Assembly: GCA_001936135.1 (NCBI GenBank)
Contig: CP012810.1
Coordinates: 3,968,001-4,032,000 of the forward strand
From: Saccharomycopsis fibuligera x Saccharomycopsis cf. fibuligera
Taxonomy: Eukaryota > Ascomycota > Saccharomycetes > Ascoideales > Saccharomycopsidaceae
DNA length: 64,000 nucleotides
Reading direction: 5' to 3'
Within the stretch, counting starts at the first letter, position 1, and each line of letters starts with the position of its first letter. The notes under the pieces were generated by a model. The model saw only the letters and a program-made list of their open reading frames with translations, did no database searches and was not told where the DNA came from. The position numbers were made by a program, and so were the translations under genes. Shown here piece by piece: positions 1 through 11,071 of this stretch.

Positions 1-1370
1 AGTTACGCTCCTTTCACACACCCCTTTCAAAAAGTATCTCAAAATAGACCATCTCTATTCTTGATTAAACTACGCAAATGAATTTTTTGTTTCTTTTATA
101 TTACACCACTGTACAGGCGAAGATTAACTCACTTAAAAACTCGTTGGTTGCAGAATGTCCAGCATACTGCTTCTGCGGTACTTTTGTTCATCTTTGTTGA
201 GACCATCACAAAATTAGATATTGGTTGCCGTACTGTCAGCCTCAAGTCAAAATCAAAATACTTCCGACAGCTGCTTTTTCTGAATGTCAACTATGCTAGC
301 ACCTACGACCTGGGCCGTACCTGTTGCTTTCAGACCTACTTCAAGTATTCCGTGATTTAACTAATAGTGTAGCGGGTAAATCATGACTACATTCCTCGTA
401 AACCCTCACCATTATCAACATCATCCAGAAAACCTTTGGCAATTCGGCAATTGAAGTTCCAGTCACCTGTGACACAATTGCCATACTTTGTATTATCCAT
501 AACCCGAACGGATATACGGCTAATAAAACAGGGTGATAAATGTTGGCCAAACCCACGTCCGGGTATCTCTATTTCACACACCGTTAGGCAGTATCAGTCA
601 CGCACTAAATATGAAAACGTTTGTGTTTTTGCACCTCATGAGGTGGTTGAGATGCGAGGTCGTATTCGTACCCAAACGAATATTTCAAATGTTGATTATT
701 GCCTGAGAGTTGAAAAAAAGTAATCAATTGAATTAAATAAATGCTCAGACGGCCGTTTCTCCTGGTGTGCCGAGCTAAATGTTAAAACAAATTAGTTTTG
801 ACCAGTTGCAGCTGTCGCGATTCAAATCCAAAGCGTTTGGCGATCGCTTAATTTCGCCGGTACTTGGTGAGCGGATAGCGGCTATTGGCACTTGGACGAA
901 TTTCAATTCACGCTGCCTGGACTTTTGTAATTGTTTTCCCTTTATTTCAGAGATCCTCAATGTAGCACTACAATTAACAAAATAACAAACAGCCACCAGT
1001 AGTTACTACTCGTACTATAACGTAGCCTGGTAATTAGTGCATTTGTACGGGGTTTGAGTTTCTGGTTCTGGTTGGAGATTCCGCGCTGCGGCTGCAGGCA
1101 CTAGTCACTCACTCTGCACGATTGAGAAAAAAAAAAAAAAAAATTAGGCAAAAAAAAAAGAAAATCAACAAAATTTTCGCCGTGACTTCCTCCTCTTTCC
1201 AATACTTATATAGATACAATTCACTTAAAGACTAAAACTGCAAAAAAAAAAAACGCTTCACAGAAAAATACTTTTAAACATCAAAAAACCTTAAAAAAAA
1301 AACAAGTGATTCAAGATTTTTCAAAAATAATTAAAAACGTTACCAAAAAAAACCAAATCTTTAACAAACA
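1..1370. other. Intergenic region upstream of HEM1
   Basis: I see no supportable gene here. Short open frames exist (for example 436-723 plus) but they lack a recognisable domain or typical yeast leader. The last 250 bases, from about 1130, are rich in poly-A tracts and end in an A-rich leader just before the HEM1 ATG, as expected for a yeast promoter and 5' leader. Confidence 0.6.
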
Positions 1371-3074
1371 ATGGAAGCCGTAGCTCGTCAATCTGTTGCT
1401 TGTTGTCCGTTTGTTCGTCAAGCGTCGATGAATGGCATGAAGAGCCTTAGCGCTCCTCACCCAGGAATCAAATTGGCTGATAAAGCTGTTCATTGCCCAG
1501 TTATGGGTCCTGCTGTCTTGAAGGCCAAGAAACAACACTATTCCACTGCTTCCAAGCCATTGAACGCAACCGCAACCACTGCTCCTACTCCAGTTGAACA
1601 ACAATTTGTTGCTCCAGGTGCTGGCGTCATTCCACCTCAAAGCAACACCAATGAAAAACCATTTGATTTTGGTGGTCTTTTTGAAAACGAATTGGCCAAA
1701 AAGCGCCAGGACAAGTCCTACCGTTACTTCAACAACATCAATCGTCTTGCTAGAGAATTTCCAAAAGCTCACAGAAACACTGAGCAAGACAAAGTCACCG
1801 TTTGGTGTTCCAATGATTACTTGGGAATGGGTAGGAATCAAGAAGTCATCAAGGCTATGAGAGCCACTTTGGACAAGTATGGTGCTGGTGCCGGTGGTAC
1901 TAGAAACATTGCTGGTCATAATCAGCATGCCATGACGCTTGAAGCCGAGTTAGCGGCGTTGCACAAAAAAGAAGCCGCTTTAGTTTTCACTTCTTGTTTT
2001 GTTGCTAATGATTCCGTTTTAGAATTATTGGGCGCCAAAATCAAAGATTTAGTCATTTTCTCTGATGAATTGAACCATGCTTCAATGATTGTTGGGATGA
2101 GACACTCTAGAGCTAAAAAGGAAATTTTCAAGCATAACAACCTAAACGATTTGGAAGCAAGATTGGCTAAATACCCAAGATCTACTCCTAAGTTGATCGC
2201 TTTCGAATCTGTTTACTCCATGTGCGGTTCTGTTGCTCCAATTGATGAAATTTGCAACTTGGCTAAAAAATATGGTGCTTTGACCTTTTTGGATGAAGTC
2301 CATGCTGTCGGTATGTACGGTCCTCATGGTGCTGGTGTTGCTGAACATTTAGACTTTGATGCTCATTTGGCCACTGGTGTTAGATCTCCAGATTACACCA
2401 CTGTTGTTGACAAAGTTGATATGATTACTGGTACTTTGGGCAAGACTTTTGCCACTGTTGGCGGTTACGTTGCTGCTAACGCTAACTTGGTTGACTGGGT
2501 TAGATCTTATGCACCAGGTTTCATCTTTACCACCACTTTACCGCCAGCTATCATGGCTGGTGCTGCCGCTGCTATCAAATACCAAAGATCTACCATTCAG
2601 GACAGAGTGTTGCAACAAAAGCACGCTAGATACCTTAAAGGCGAATTTGCAAGAATCGGAGTTCCGGTTATTCCAAACCCATCTCATATTGTTCCAGTGC
2701 TTGTTGGTGATGCTGCTAAGGCCAAGAAGGCTTCTGATATGTTGATGGATATTTACAAGATTTACGTTCAAGCTATTAACTTCCCTACTGTTGCTAAAGG
2801 TACTGAAAGATTGAGAATTTCTCCAACTCCAGGTCACACCAATGATTTGAGTGACATTTTAATTGAGGCTACTGATTCTATCTTCAAAGACTTGAGTTTA
2901 CCAAGAGTCAGAGACTACGAAATGATGGGCGGTTTGGAAGGTGTCGGAACCGGTGAAGTTGTTGAACCAATCTGGACCGATGAGCAATTGAAGTTGACTG
3001 ACAAGGATTTCAATCCTAATGTTTTTAACACCACTTTTGAGTACTTGAAGTCTTCTTCTGGGTACGACGTCTGA
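1371..3074 (+). CDS. HEM1: 5-aminolevulinate synthase, mitochondrial
   Basis: 567-aa PLP enzyme that condenses glycine with succinyl-CoA to give 5-aminolevulinate, the first step of haem synthesis in the mitochondrial matrix. The N-terminal ~90 residues form a basic, Ser/Ala-rich presequence with two Cys-Pro pairs (near residues 12 and 43) of the kind called haem-regulatory motifs in other ALA synthases. The catalytic core starts near residue 95. It contains the Gly-rich [12 protein letters not shown] stretch, [11 protein letters not shown] and the TLGKTFA motif, whose Lys358 would bind PLP. Length and collinearity match yeast Hem1, including the C-terminal extension ending in SSGYDV. The ATG is the first in frame after an A-rich leader. 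I noticed no in-frame CTG codon, and codon choice is strongly biased, which suggests high expression. Confidence 0.97.
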   Translation: MEAVARQSVACCPFVRQASMNGMKSLSAPHPGIKLADKAVHCPVMGPAVLKAKKQHYSTASKPLNATATTAPTPVEQQFVAPGAGVIPPQSNTNEKPFDFGGLFENELAKKRQDKSYRYFNNINRLAREFPKAHRNTEQDKVTVWCSNDYLGMGRNQEVIKAMRATLDKYGAGAGGTRNIAGHNQHAMTLEAELAALHKKEAALVFTSCFVANDSVLELLGAKIKDLVIFSDELNHASMIVGMRHSRAKKEIFKHNNLNDLEARLAKYPRSTPKLIAFESVYSMCGSVAPIDEICNLAKKYGALTFLDEVHAVGMYGPHGAGVAEHLDFDAHLATGVRSPDYTTVVDKVDMITGTLGKTFATVGGYVAANANLVDWVRSYAPGFIFTTTLPPAIMAGAAAAIKYQRSTIQDRVLQQKHARYLKGEFARIGVPVIPNPSHIVPVLVGDAAKAKKASDMLMDIYKIYVQAINFPTVAKGTERLRISPTPGHTNDLSDILIEATDSIFKDLSLPRVRDYEMMGGLEGVGTGEVVEPIWTDEQLKLTDKDFNPNVFNTTFEYLKSSSGYDV

Positions 3075-3241
3075 TTTTTATTCGAAATGATAACTTAGCA
3101 ATAATCTGGCAATGGCTTTTGTTCTTTTGCTGCTTTGTCCATATTCGATAATGTGCGTATTCCCATCAATCATTATTCATTTTGTTTTTGACTGCTTTTA
3201 ATTATCTTTTTTGTATTTTTTATTTTTATCTTTAAGAACCC

Positions 3242-3274
<33 letters not shown>

Positions 3275-3975
3275 AAAAACTACTTTATTTTGACATACTT
3301 TTTTATATTTTATTTTCATTTTTAATTTTACTCTATCCGCTTTCACATAAACAAATTTTTATTATTTTTTTTCCTTTTTTTTCTCAAACATTTACACTAA
3401 CTGGTATGATCTTTTTTTTTTTGCCTAGACATTAGTGCTAAACATCATGTCTTGGGTTTTTTTTTTTATTTTATTTTTTTTTTTTTATTATTTTTTGAAG
3501 AATAACTATTTGTTTGTGCTAATGTGTGCCAACAGTGTTGAGCTGTATCAATTTTAATACATGCCATCAATCAATGATAAACAAAAGACAATTTTGCTTT
3601 ATGTGTAGGCTCTTCTAATAATAGTGAATCAAGCAAATATGTCATGCATGTCAATGCTCTGCAATGCCTTTGTCAAGCATTATAATGCACCCTGGCATAT
3701 ATTAGCTAATCAGCGATCTTTTTCCGTTTCTTTTCCGCTTTTTCTAATAAGAAATTTTATTTTGCCTGTTCCGCTCTAGAGTTTCAAGGAAAAAGAAAAA
3801 AAAAAAAAAATAAAAAATAAAAGAGTCATGGAGGGTGAAAAAGCCTTGCAGAGAATAATCAACCTCGACTTTGATTTTTTCAATTCTGCTACGTTCTCTT
3901 TTTGATTTTATTCAGGGTCCTTAGCTCAATCAACAGCTTATTCATATCAAATTACTCCACCAATCTTCGTTCAAA
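3075..3975. other. Intergenic region, HEM1 terminator and THR4 promoter
   Basis: Tandem genes flank this 0.9-kb stretch. It holds long poly-A and poly-T tracts (about 3241-3267, 3413-3422, 3458-3486, 3790-3810) and no gene I can support. The proximal part should contain the HEM1 3' end signals, and the distal part the THR4 promoter. Confidence 0.6.
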
Positions 3976-5547
3976 ATGTCTCAGCAATACAGATCCACTA
4001 GATCCTCTGATCCAGCCACCATTAGTTTTGAAGAAACCGTCATCACCGGTCTTGCTCCAGATGGAGGGCTTTACTTGCCTTCCAGCATTCCTCAACTTCC
4101 AAGCGACTTCCTCAGCAAATGGGTACACCTCAGTTTTCAAGAACTTGCTTTTGAAATTCTCAGACTTTACATCAACAAGTCTGAAATTAGTGACGATGAC
4201 TTGACTTCCTTGATCAGCAAATCATACGGCACATTCAGAGCTCCGGACATCACTCCACTTGTTGATCTTGCCAGTGAAGGTAAAAATGTTCATGTTTTGG
4301 AATTATTCCATGGTCCAACTTATGCATTCAAAGATGTTGCATTGCAATTTGTCGGTAATTTGTTTGAATTCTTTTTGACTAGAAAAAACGCCAATTTGAA
4401 ACCAAATGAACCAAAACATCACATCACCGTTGTTGGTGCAACTTCTGGTGATACCGGTAGTGCTGCCATTTATGGTCTCAGAAACAAAAAAGACGTCAGT
4501 GTGTTTATCTTGTATCCAACAGGAAAAATCTCACCAATTCAAGAAGAACAGATGACTACTGTTGATGATGCCAATGTTCACACTTTGTCAGTTAAAGGCT
4601 ATTTTGATGATTGTCAAAACATTGTTAAGGAAATTTTTGGTGACGTTGAATTCAACAGCAAGTACCATGTTGGTGCAGTTAACTCAATCAACTGGGCTCG
4701 TATCTTGTCACAAATGACATATTACTTCCACTCTTTTTTCCAACTTGCTAGAGCTAAGAACTTGACTACTGCTGAACAAATAAGAGAACAATTGAAAGTG
4801 AAGTTTGTGGTGCCTTCCGGTAACTTTGGTGACATTTTGGCTGGTTATTACGCTAAGCAAATGGGTTTGCCAGTGGAAAAATTGGTTATTGCCACTAATG
4901 AAAACGACATTTTGTACAGATTCATTAAGTCTGGTAAATATGTTAAAGAATCTAACGAAGTTAAGGCTACGCATTCTCCAGCTATGGATATTTTGATTTC
5001 TTCCAATTTTGAAAGATTACTTTGGTACTGGGTTAGAAACGACTTGCGTGCTGCTGAAGGTAACGCTGAAGACGCTGACTTAAAAGCCGGTGAAACTTTG
5101 AACAGCTGGATGAAACAATTAAAGAGTGGTGAGGCTATTGAAGTTAACCAGCGTATCCTTGATGCTGCATTGATTGAATTTGATGCTGAAAGAGTTAGTA
5201 ATGCAGAAACTATCAACACCATCAAACAAGTTTATGAGGAAAGTGGTAAATCATACGTTATTGATCCACACACTGCTGTTGGGGTGAAAGCCACTATTGA
5301 ACAGAATAACAAAGATAGTAAAGTTGATTTCATTACTTTGTCTACTGCTCATCCTGCCAAATTCGCCGAAGCAGTTAACCAAGCATTGAGTTCATTTGAA
5401 GGTTACAGTTTTGAAAATGATGTGTTGCCAGAAGAATTGAAGGCCTTGAGCACTAAGGAAAAAAGAATTAGATTGGTGCCTGAAGCAAGCGTAAAGTTGG
5501 TCCAAGATATCATTATTGAAGAATTGGCCAAGGAAGGAAGTGCTTAA
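3976..5547 (+). CDS. THR4: Threonine synthase
   Basis: 523-aa PLP enzyme that converts O-phosphohomoserine to threonine and phosphate, the last step of threonine synthesis in the cytosol. The family signature GPTYAFKD places the PLP-binding Lys at residue 119. The phosphate-binding loop ATSGDTGSAA lies near residues 155-164, and a second motif, VVPSGNFGDILAGYYAK, lies near residues 275-292. The length is close to that of fungal Thr4 (about 514), longer than plant and bacterial class I forms. The ATG at 3976 sits in a favourable leader (CAAAATG) and the N-terminus (SQQYRSTRS) matches fungal homologues in style. There is no intron, and codon use is biased toward preferred codons. Confidence 0.96.
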   Translation: MSQQYRSTRSSDPATISFEETVITGLAPDGGLYLPSSIPQLPSDFLSKWVHLSFQELAFEILRLYINKSEISDDDLTSLISKSYGTFRAPDITPLVDLASEGKNVHVLELFHGPTYAFKDVALQFVGNLFEFFLTRKNANLKPNEPKHHITVVGATSGDTGSAAIYGLRNKKDVSVFILYPTGKISPIQEEQMTTVDDANVHTLSVKGYFDDCQNIVKEIFGDVEFNSKYHVGAVNSINWARILSQMTYYFHSFFQLARAKNLTTAEQIREQLKVKFVVPSGNFGDILAGYYAKQMGLPVEKLVIATNENDILYRFIKSGKYVKESNEVKATHSPAMDILISSNFERLLWYWVRNDLRAAEGNAEDADLKAGETLNSWMKQLKSGEAIEVNQRILDAALIEFDAERVSNAETINTIKQVYEESGKSYVIDPHTAVGVKATIEQNNKDSKVDFITLSTAHPAKFAEAVNQALSSFEGYSFENDVLPEELKALSTKEKRIRLVPEASVKLVQDIIIEELAKEGSA

Positions 5548-6612
5548 AATATTTGATTTGACTCAATCTGAGGCACTGACTATTGTTTTTAACGTTTGAT
5601 GTTTAATTTTTTTTTTATAGTTTACTGTTTTTCTGCTATTACTTTTTATTACTATTTTTTCTTCTAATTCTCACTGAACATATATTACTATGAGCTGACA
5701 ATGTCCCTGACGACCAGTCAACAGCTGATAAAAAACTTGCATTATCGAAAAAAGAAACATAATTGTTGTAATTTCTGTAAATATGAAATATGTGTTTTAG
5801 TCAAATTTGAGGTATTTTTAAGGTATCAATTTCTATTTAGGAAAAAAAGAAAACGTGGTGGCCACTGCTGTATTTGTGATGAATGCAATCATTGCAATCA
5901 TCATGCATGCCGTCAATTAAACCATCCTTGATATGTGTAGAGCATATCGTGTACATTCTCAAACGTTGTCATTACAAAAAAAAAAAAAAAAAAAAAAAGC
6001 CCAAACTAACAGGATACTTTCTTTCTTTTGTTTTTCAGTATCTTTACCGGAACACATGTTGAGTACTTATATCTCAAAGAAACAAAAATACTTCTTTCTA
6101 TCTCAGTATCCCCGTTATTTTCTTTTTCATTCCGTCTCTTACCCAACTTTTTCATAAAACCAGCTCCGAGGTGGTGTAGCTAGTCAAAATAGCTTTTATG
6201 AATATAAACAAGGAGTAGGCGCCGTCTAGCTAATTCTAAGTATCTAATAACTTTCAAACTATTGGCGTTTTATTCATTTAGTAATTCCGGGATAAAAGCC
6301 TGGTATTGTCAATAGGAATAATGGAAATAATAAGTCAGAAGTCGTGGTTATTAAAAATTATAAGCTTTTTATTGTTACGCATTACTTATTTTTACTTATT
6401 CAGTAAACCTTTAAATAGACTGAATTTTACATCTTAAATAGCACAAATACCAAGCCCTTCCTTTGAGTTTTCGATTTTTTAAAAACCCGTTTGTCTTATC
6501 TATTTTGTAAATGAGCTAAAAGTAAAAGTAATAATCATATAAAACAAAAAATTAAAAATACATCAACTGTAAATATTGGGACATTAGTAAAATTACACTG
6601 TTTATTTTTATT
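5548..6612. other. Intergenic region between convergent THR4 and TFC1
   Basis: The two genes end toward each other here. I see T-rich stretches after THR4, an A20-type tract near 5978-5998, and no supportable gene. A Cys/His-rich 76-codon frame at 5701-5931 is discussed among the rejected items. Confidence 0.6.
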
Positions 6613-8715
6613 TCACATCATCACATCTTCCTGTTTAATTATTCCCATTAATTTCTTCACCTCAATGAACTGCTTTGGATTAGTTTTTTCCAACCGCACC
6701 AAAAGGTCTTCTTCGCTGCGTCCTTGTAATAATACGCCATCTGCTGCTACTGCCGAATCCTCTCCTTCATGGTCAACATCCATCTTATCGTCGTCATCAC
6801 CGTCAACTTCCACATCATCATTATTAGCGTTTGATGTTTCAGCGTTTATATCGTTCTTTTCTGCTATTTTCTGCAATCCATTCTCTCCACCATGCACCAC
6901 ATCTTCGTCTTCTTCATTAACATCCTCATCCTCCTCTTCTTGGTTTAATTCATCATCTTCATCATCTTCATCATCCTCACCTTCATCATCCTCATCGTTA
7001 TAACCCTCATCGCCCTTATCGGCTAAATCTTTCCCACCATTGGGCGATACATGAGATGGCGACATTGTCTCAATTATCCGTCTTATTCTTTCTCTAGAAA
7101 TTGGCTTTTTTTTGTATAGCAATGGCAATTTGTACCGAACAATGGCCCGCACAGTGGTTAGTACTTCGGCATTAAACCAACCAAATTTTTCGTTTGGCTC
7201 TTTGTTTATGGCTATATCTTTGTTGAGTTCAAGAACTGTCAAAACATCGGGGTCCTTAATATCAATTATGAGGAAAAGCAACAGTCTAGGGAACTCGTTA
7301 CCATAGAATTCTGTTTGTCGGATCAATTCTTCCACTGGCGGCTCTTCCAGCTCTGAAGATTGAACTTGTGTTTGACTTGGACCCTGGCTTTGGCCTTGGC
7401 TTTGACTTTCTTCTTTGTCTTCGTCGTCTGATTCAAAAGTTCTAGTGGCAAGATCTCTGCTTTTCACCCCAAGCAACCGGAATGACTCACTTTGGTAAAT
7501 GGAATACTTGGAGGCACTGCGTGGATCAATACCAAATGCGATATAACAGCTTCGCCATGGTCCATTTCTATATGAATATGCAACAAAGGCAATGCAGTGC
7601 TTGAAAAAGGGTCTCAAGCTTGCTGGTAAATGTAGCACGGCTTTCTTTCTTAGCCAGATTGGCTGCTGCTTGAAAAGTTCTTTTAATCTTTCAATGGTAT
7701 CTAAACTTCTCAACGCTTGTCTGATATTCAAATTTCTGCACAAGTAATTGTATATAGGAGGTGGAATTTTGGAGTAGTCTGCAGTTAGTTTCTTATCAAT
7801 ATCATTGTCCAAAGATGGCGGTGAGAAAACTTCGTCCAAGTTGACAATTTGCCCCAACATCCATTCTGCTTCAATAGTACGAATTTCCTTCTTAATAACG
7901 TTGGCCCACCCATGCCATTCCTTAAACAATGTACGATCTGGCTCAGAAGGAATTGATTTGTCTTTCCAAGAAAGGATAAAAGTACGGAGCTTCCGGGCTC
8001 GTTTAGAAAGCGTAACTTGCTCTTTCCCTGTTGTTGGGTCTTTAGTAACCACAGCATTATCATTTTGTTTAAAATTATACGACGTTGACACTTTCAATGA
8101 GGTGAACATTGGTGGAGGAGCCATATCGAATGGCACGTCCTTGTAATTTAACGTGTCATTTGGTGACCAAGGGTACTTTCCCACATCAACTTTGAGAGTT
8201 TTGATTTTTTCCAAATTACCTTGCATTATAGAGTCCTTCACTCTCTGTGCATAGCTGGAGTTCTTGGTCAGATACTGATAATCTGTCATACCCCTAAAAC
8301 GGTAGGTACGGCTAACAATACCCACCGGCTCAGCCTTGAAGGCATTTGCACTAAGTGACTTCACACTCTCATCACTATTTGTCTTGACAGCCTCATCATG
8401 CTCATTTTTAACTGCTTCCAAATATGCTTGAAGGTCACCATGGAACTGTTCCCGGAATTTTTTCTTCGGCACGCTAATTTTCACCAACAAGTTATCAGTG
8501 TGCACAGGCTTTCCTTCAATCGGGTGTTGGAACGGGTCATTAGGACGAAGCCGTAGTTCTAAAGGCTCACTGCTGCTGTTGATGCTTTCCATGATTTTGT
8601 CCTTCCCTCCAGTCATATTGAGGACTTTTTCCACATTCTTCACATTGAGCGGGTACTCTATCGAAGTTAATCGGGGAAGGTCCAACGAATGTGGCTTAAT
8701 TTCGTTTTTTGACAT
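6613..8715 (-). CDS. TFC1: TFIIIC subunit tau-95 (box A-binding subunit)
   Basis: 700-aa protein of the Tfc1/Sfc1/GTF3C5 family. It is a subunit of RNA polymerase III factor TFIIIC and helps tau-A bind the A box of tRNA genes. The N-terminus carries the family signature (IEYPLNVKNVEKVL...GGKDKI, then LRLRPNDPFQHPI), the dimerisation part that pairs with Tfc7. The central region (about 220-430) includes the winged-helix-like DNA-binding part, with FKEWHGW and RPFFKHCIAFVAYSYRNGPWRSCYIAFGIDPR. Residues ~560-650 are a long Asp/Glu tract, matching the acidic tail of yeast tau-95. A Gln/Ser-rich linker (SQSQGQSQGPSQ) near residue 440 is a lineage insertion. It diverges from MRPL36 across a 350-bp promoter. 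Confidence 0.92.
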   Translation of the reverse strand: MSKNEIKPHSLDLPRLTSIEYPLNVKNVEKVLNMTGGKDKIMESINSSSEPLELRLRPNDPFQHPIEGKPVHTDNLLVKISVPKKKFREQFHGDLQAYLEAVKNEHDEAVKTNSDESVKSLSANAFKAEPVGIVSRTYRFRGMTDYQYLTKNSSYAQRVKDSIMQGNLEKIKTLKVDVGKYPWSPNDTLNYKDVPFDMAPPPMFTSLKVSTSYNFKQNDNAVVTKDPTTGKEQVTLSKRARKLRTFILSWKDKSIPSEPDRTLFKEWHGWANVIKKEIRTIEAEWMLGQIVNLDEVFSPPSLDNDIDKKLTADYSKIPPPIYNYLCRNLNIRQALRSLDTIERLKELFKQQPIWLRKKAVLHLPASLRPFFKHCIAFVAYSYRNGPWRSCYIAFGIDPRSASKYSIYQSESFRLLGVKSRDLATRTFESDDEDKEESQSQGQSQGPSQTQVQSSELEEPPVEELIRQTEFYGNEFPRLLLFLIIDIKDPDVLTVLELNKDIAINKEPNEKFGWFNAEVLTTVRAIVRYKLPLLYKKKPISRERIRRIIETMSPSHVSPNGGKDLADKGDEGYNDEDDEGEDDEDDEDDELNQEEEDEDVNEEDEDVVHGGENGLQKIAEKNDINAETSNANNDDVEVDGDDDDKMDVDHEGEDSAVAADGVLLQGRSEEDLLVRLEKTNPKQFIEVKKLMGIIKQEDVMM

Positions 8716-9065
8716 GGTTATTTTTAATGTTGATTCGATTGTCTTTTCTCGCTGTTTTATATGCTGTCAGCAGCAATAGTTGGAATATACTGTAAATACT
8801 CAAATGTTGAAGAGTAAACAAAAAGCACAAAACATTGAATTTCCCGCATTATACCAAAATCTTGGGTGTATGTCACGCTTTTGTCACGCGGACCAGGCAT
8901 TTTTTGATTTTCTGCATTTTTTTTCTACGATTGGGAAATTTTTAATCAAAGTCAAATCAAAAACACAGGAGAACGCAGGTAGCAGGCAAAGCAGGGGAAA
9001 GAGGAGAAGACTCTAACAGATAATACTCAGTTTAAAGTAAAATAAACCAAATTCTATTAGTTGCT
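8716..9065. other. Divergent promoter of TFC1 and MRPL36
   Basis: This 350-bp interval lies between the two start codons and must carry both promoters. It has A-rich and T-rich segments but no motif I can name with confidence. Confidence 0.6.
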
Positions 9066-9677
9066 ATGATCAGATCAGTTGCTTGTGTCAAGAATCAGCC
9101 AAAGAGCTTCGTTAGAAGCTATTTGACTAGCTCCCCATCAATATCCTCTGGTGATGTCCAACTAGAAAGCAGACCAAAGAAGAAGATCGCCGTGGGTAAA
9201 GCCAGACCAGCAATTTATCACAAATTCGACACGCTAGTGGAACTCAGTGATGGTTCTGTTATAGTACGAAGATCCCAGTTTCCAAAAGCTGAAATGAGAA
9301 TGATTAACGATCAAAGAAATAGTCCATTGTGGAACCCTTCAAGATCGGACTTGTCGCAAGTTAACGAGAGGGCTGCTGGCAGACTTAGTAAATTCAAACA
9401 AAAATACTCTTTATTTAGCGACTTGGATCAAAGTTCTACTGATACTGCAAACAAAGCGACCGTTGCTGAAGCTGAAGCTGCTACTCGTGCTGCTAAAGAA
9501 CAAAGTGACAAAGATGTGGCTGCTAAGGAAAATGCTGCTAAGTCGCAAAAGAAGACTGTAGAAGAGGATGAAGAAGAAGAATTCGGGTTAGATGACTACC
9601 TTGCGTTGGTTGGCGAAAATGTTAAGGAAGTTCAATCCGGTGGTAAATTGGCTGTCAAGAAGAAGTCAAAAAAATAA
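9066..9677 (+). CDS. MRPL36: Mitochondrial large-subunit ribosomal protein bL31m
   Basis: 203-aa homologue of yeast Mrpl36, the mitochondrial bL31 protein of the large ribosomal subunit. The N-terminal ~35 residues are basic and Ser-rich, like a mitochondrial targeting sequence ([18 protein letters not shown]). The diagnostic core follows: [40 protein letters not shown] and SPLWNPSR, at about residues 40-97. The C-terminal half is rich in Ala/Glu/Lys and ends in a Lys cluster (KKKSKK). It is a little longer than S. cerevisiae Mrpl36 (about 177 aa). There is no zinc-binding CxxC pair, as is usual for the mitochondrial form. Confidence 0.9.
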   Translation: MIRSVACVKNQPKSFVRSYLTSSPSISSGDVQLESRPKKKIAVGKARPAIYHKFDTLVELSDGSVIVRRSQFPKAEMRMINDQRNSPLWNPSRSDLSQVNERAAGRLSKFKQKYSLFSDLDQSSTDTANKATVAEAEAATRAAKEQSDKDVAAKENAAKSQKKTVEEDEEEEFGLDDYLALVGENVKEVQSGGKLAVKKKSKK

Positions 9678-10846
9678 AATAGTAAATAAGTAAATTAGAT
9701 GATGAACTGTAAATATATTTTGTTATTTTTTTTTCACGTATAAACTAAGTCTTCTGAGCACATTGTAGAGAACTGTTTGTGTTCGTACATTTTTGTTGAC
9801 TAGCAATGGTAAAGTCCCTGATCTTAATGGCGTAGATGGTACCACAAAAGCTACTAAGCCACAGTTGAATATCAATGAAAAATAGAGCAATACTTAATAT
9901 AATTTTTTGGCACTTTATGGCATAGTATCACCTAAATTGTTTACGTTATAAATAGGGGAAAATAGTATCATCCAATTGTCAATTTATCATACGAAACAAA
10001 TCCCATACAATAGATCTTCCAAAGCAATGGAATTTCGGGGCGTCAAATTAATGCAATCTTCTAGTATGTAAGTTTCGATATACTGTTCTGTGTCAGAAAC
10101 TGATTTAAACATCCTTTGCAGGATTTAGTACAAAAAAAAAAAAAAAAAAGACATTGTCAGGTCTTTTCCTCAACATGAAAACCTATAGTACTTGTTTCTA
10201 TTGCTCCGTTTTCCTGGGGTATCGCACCCCTGCAAGAATTTCAATGTCTTATACTACATTTTGTGAACTTTTTTCACCCAAGCATTCATCATTCATCATT
10301 ATGTATTTATTGCTGTATAATAAAGCAACCTTATTAGATACTCCTTATTGAATTACGAAACCGACCGTCTTACAATGGTTGTGAGGTCCAAAATGGCGGT
10401 GGGGACTATAATTCGGCTGCAGCTGCATGTTGAAATAAAATTTTCTTCCTTCAATACTTTGTTCATAAACAATGCATAACTACTACAATTAAGACTTGTC
10501 CAAAGGAGTGAATATATTATTTGTGGAGCCTATAACAAACCATATGAAACGAAAAAATAAAACCGCAAAGCAGAGAATATATATTTAATAAAAATGTTGT
10601 TCCTCAACAGGCCTATACCATGGGCTCAATAGAAAAAAATAGTATGACAACGACGAAATAAAAAAGAATTTTTATGAGAAATGGAAAAAATTAATTAGTA
10701 ATTAATGTAGAAATTAGAAAAAAGGAAAAAATTTTAAAGATTAAGCAACTCTTCTTGGACACCGAAACAAAACGTTTAATAACAGCAATGAGACAGACAC
10801 CTTCAAGTGATAATAAACTTAGCAACACTGACTGCAGCAGATGCAC
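9678..10846. other. Intergenic region downstream of MRPL36
   Basis: I find no gene of normal length in this 1.2-kb stretch. A TATAAATA-like box near 9947 and an ATG at 10027, followed by a GTATGT and a TTGCAG, could describe a 14-codon spliced frame, but that is too short to support. Poly-A runs occur near 10132-10149. Confidence 0.5.
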
Positions 10847-11071
10847 TTAGTAGATTGGGGTCAATTTGATGGCGCGCTTGGAGTTAGTGGAGTTGGTTGT
10901 GTTTGTGAAGTTACATGGTGGCTTAATGATGGTGATGTTGGTCTTGTTGTGGTGTGGTTTTGGAGCTGGGAGAGTCTCGTTTTTGTAGTGTGGCCATGGC
11001 CAGCCAGAGATAGCCATACCGGAGACAGTCAAAGCAACGTTTAAGATAGCGATAGCAGATTGGAATTGCAT
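10847..11071 (-). CDS. Short secreted peptide precursor, unknown function
   Basis: 74-aa open frame that I do not recognise by family. Residues 1-23 (MQFQSAIAILNVALTVSGMA...) look like a signal peptide. The next ~40 residues are Pro/His/Asn/Thr-rich, with six N-glycosylation sequons (N31, N42, N45, N54, N57, N60) and one Cys (53). A Lys-Arg pair at 65-66 (Kex2-type site) would free the C-terminal octapeptide AIKLTPIY. Codons are almost all those preferred in highly expressed yeast genes (GCT, GTT, ACT, TCC, CCA, AAC). Upstream on the minus strand there is a TATAAATA-like box near 11205-11216, a CT-rich tract and the leader TTTAAAAATG, which is typical yeast promoter structure. It could be a pheromone-like or other processed peptide, or a small wall or secreted glycopeptide. 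The existence of the gene is well supported; its function is unknown. Confidence 0.72.
   Translation of the reverse strand: MQFQSAIAILNVALTVSGMAISGWPWPHYKNETLPAPKPHHNKTNITIIKPPCNFTNTTNSTNSKRAIKLTPIY

Noticed and set aside
436-723. 95-codon frame upstream of HEM1
   Set aside because: Starts without a yeast-like leader, no domain, and it is overlapped by other short frames of equal quality.
5701-5931. 76-codon Cys/His-rich frame after THR4
   Set aside because: Cys/His spacing fits no zinc-finger family I know, and it lies in the shared 3' region of two convergent genes.
10027-10135. Tiny spliced frame with TATA-like box, GTATGT and TTGCAG
   Set aside because: It would encode about 14 residues and lacks a TACTAAC branch site; chance is more likely.
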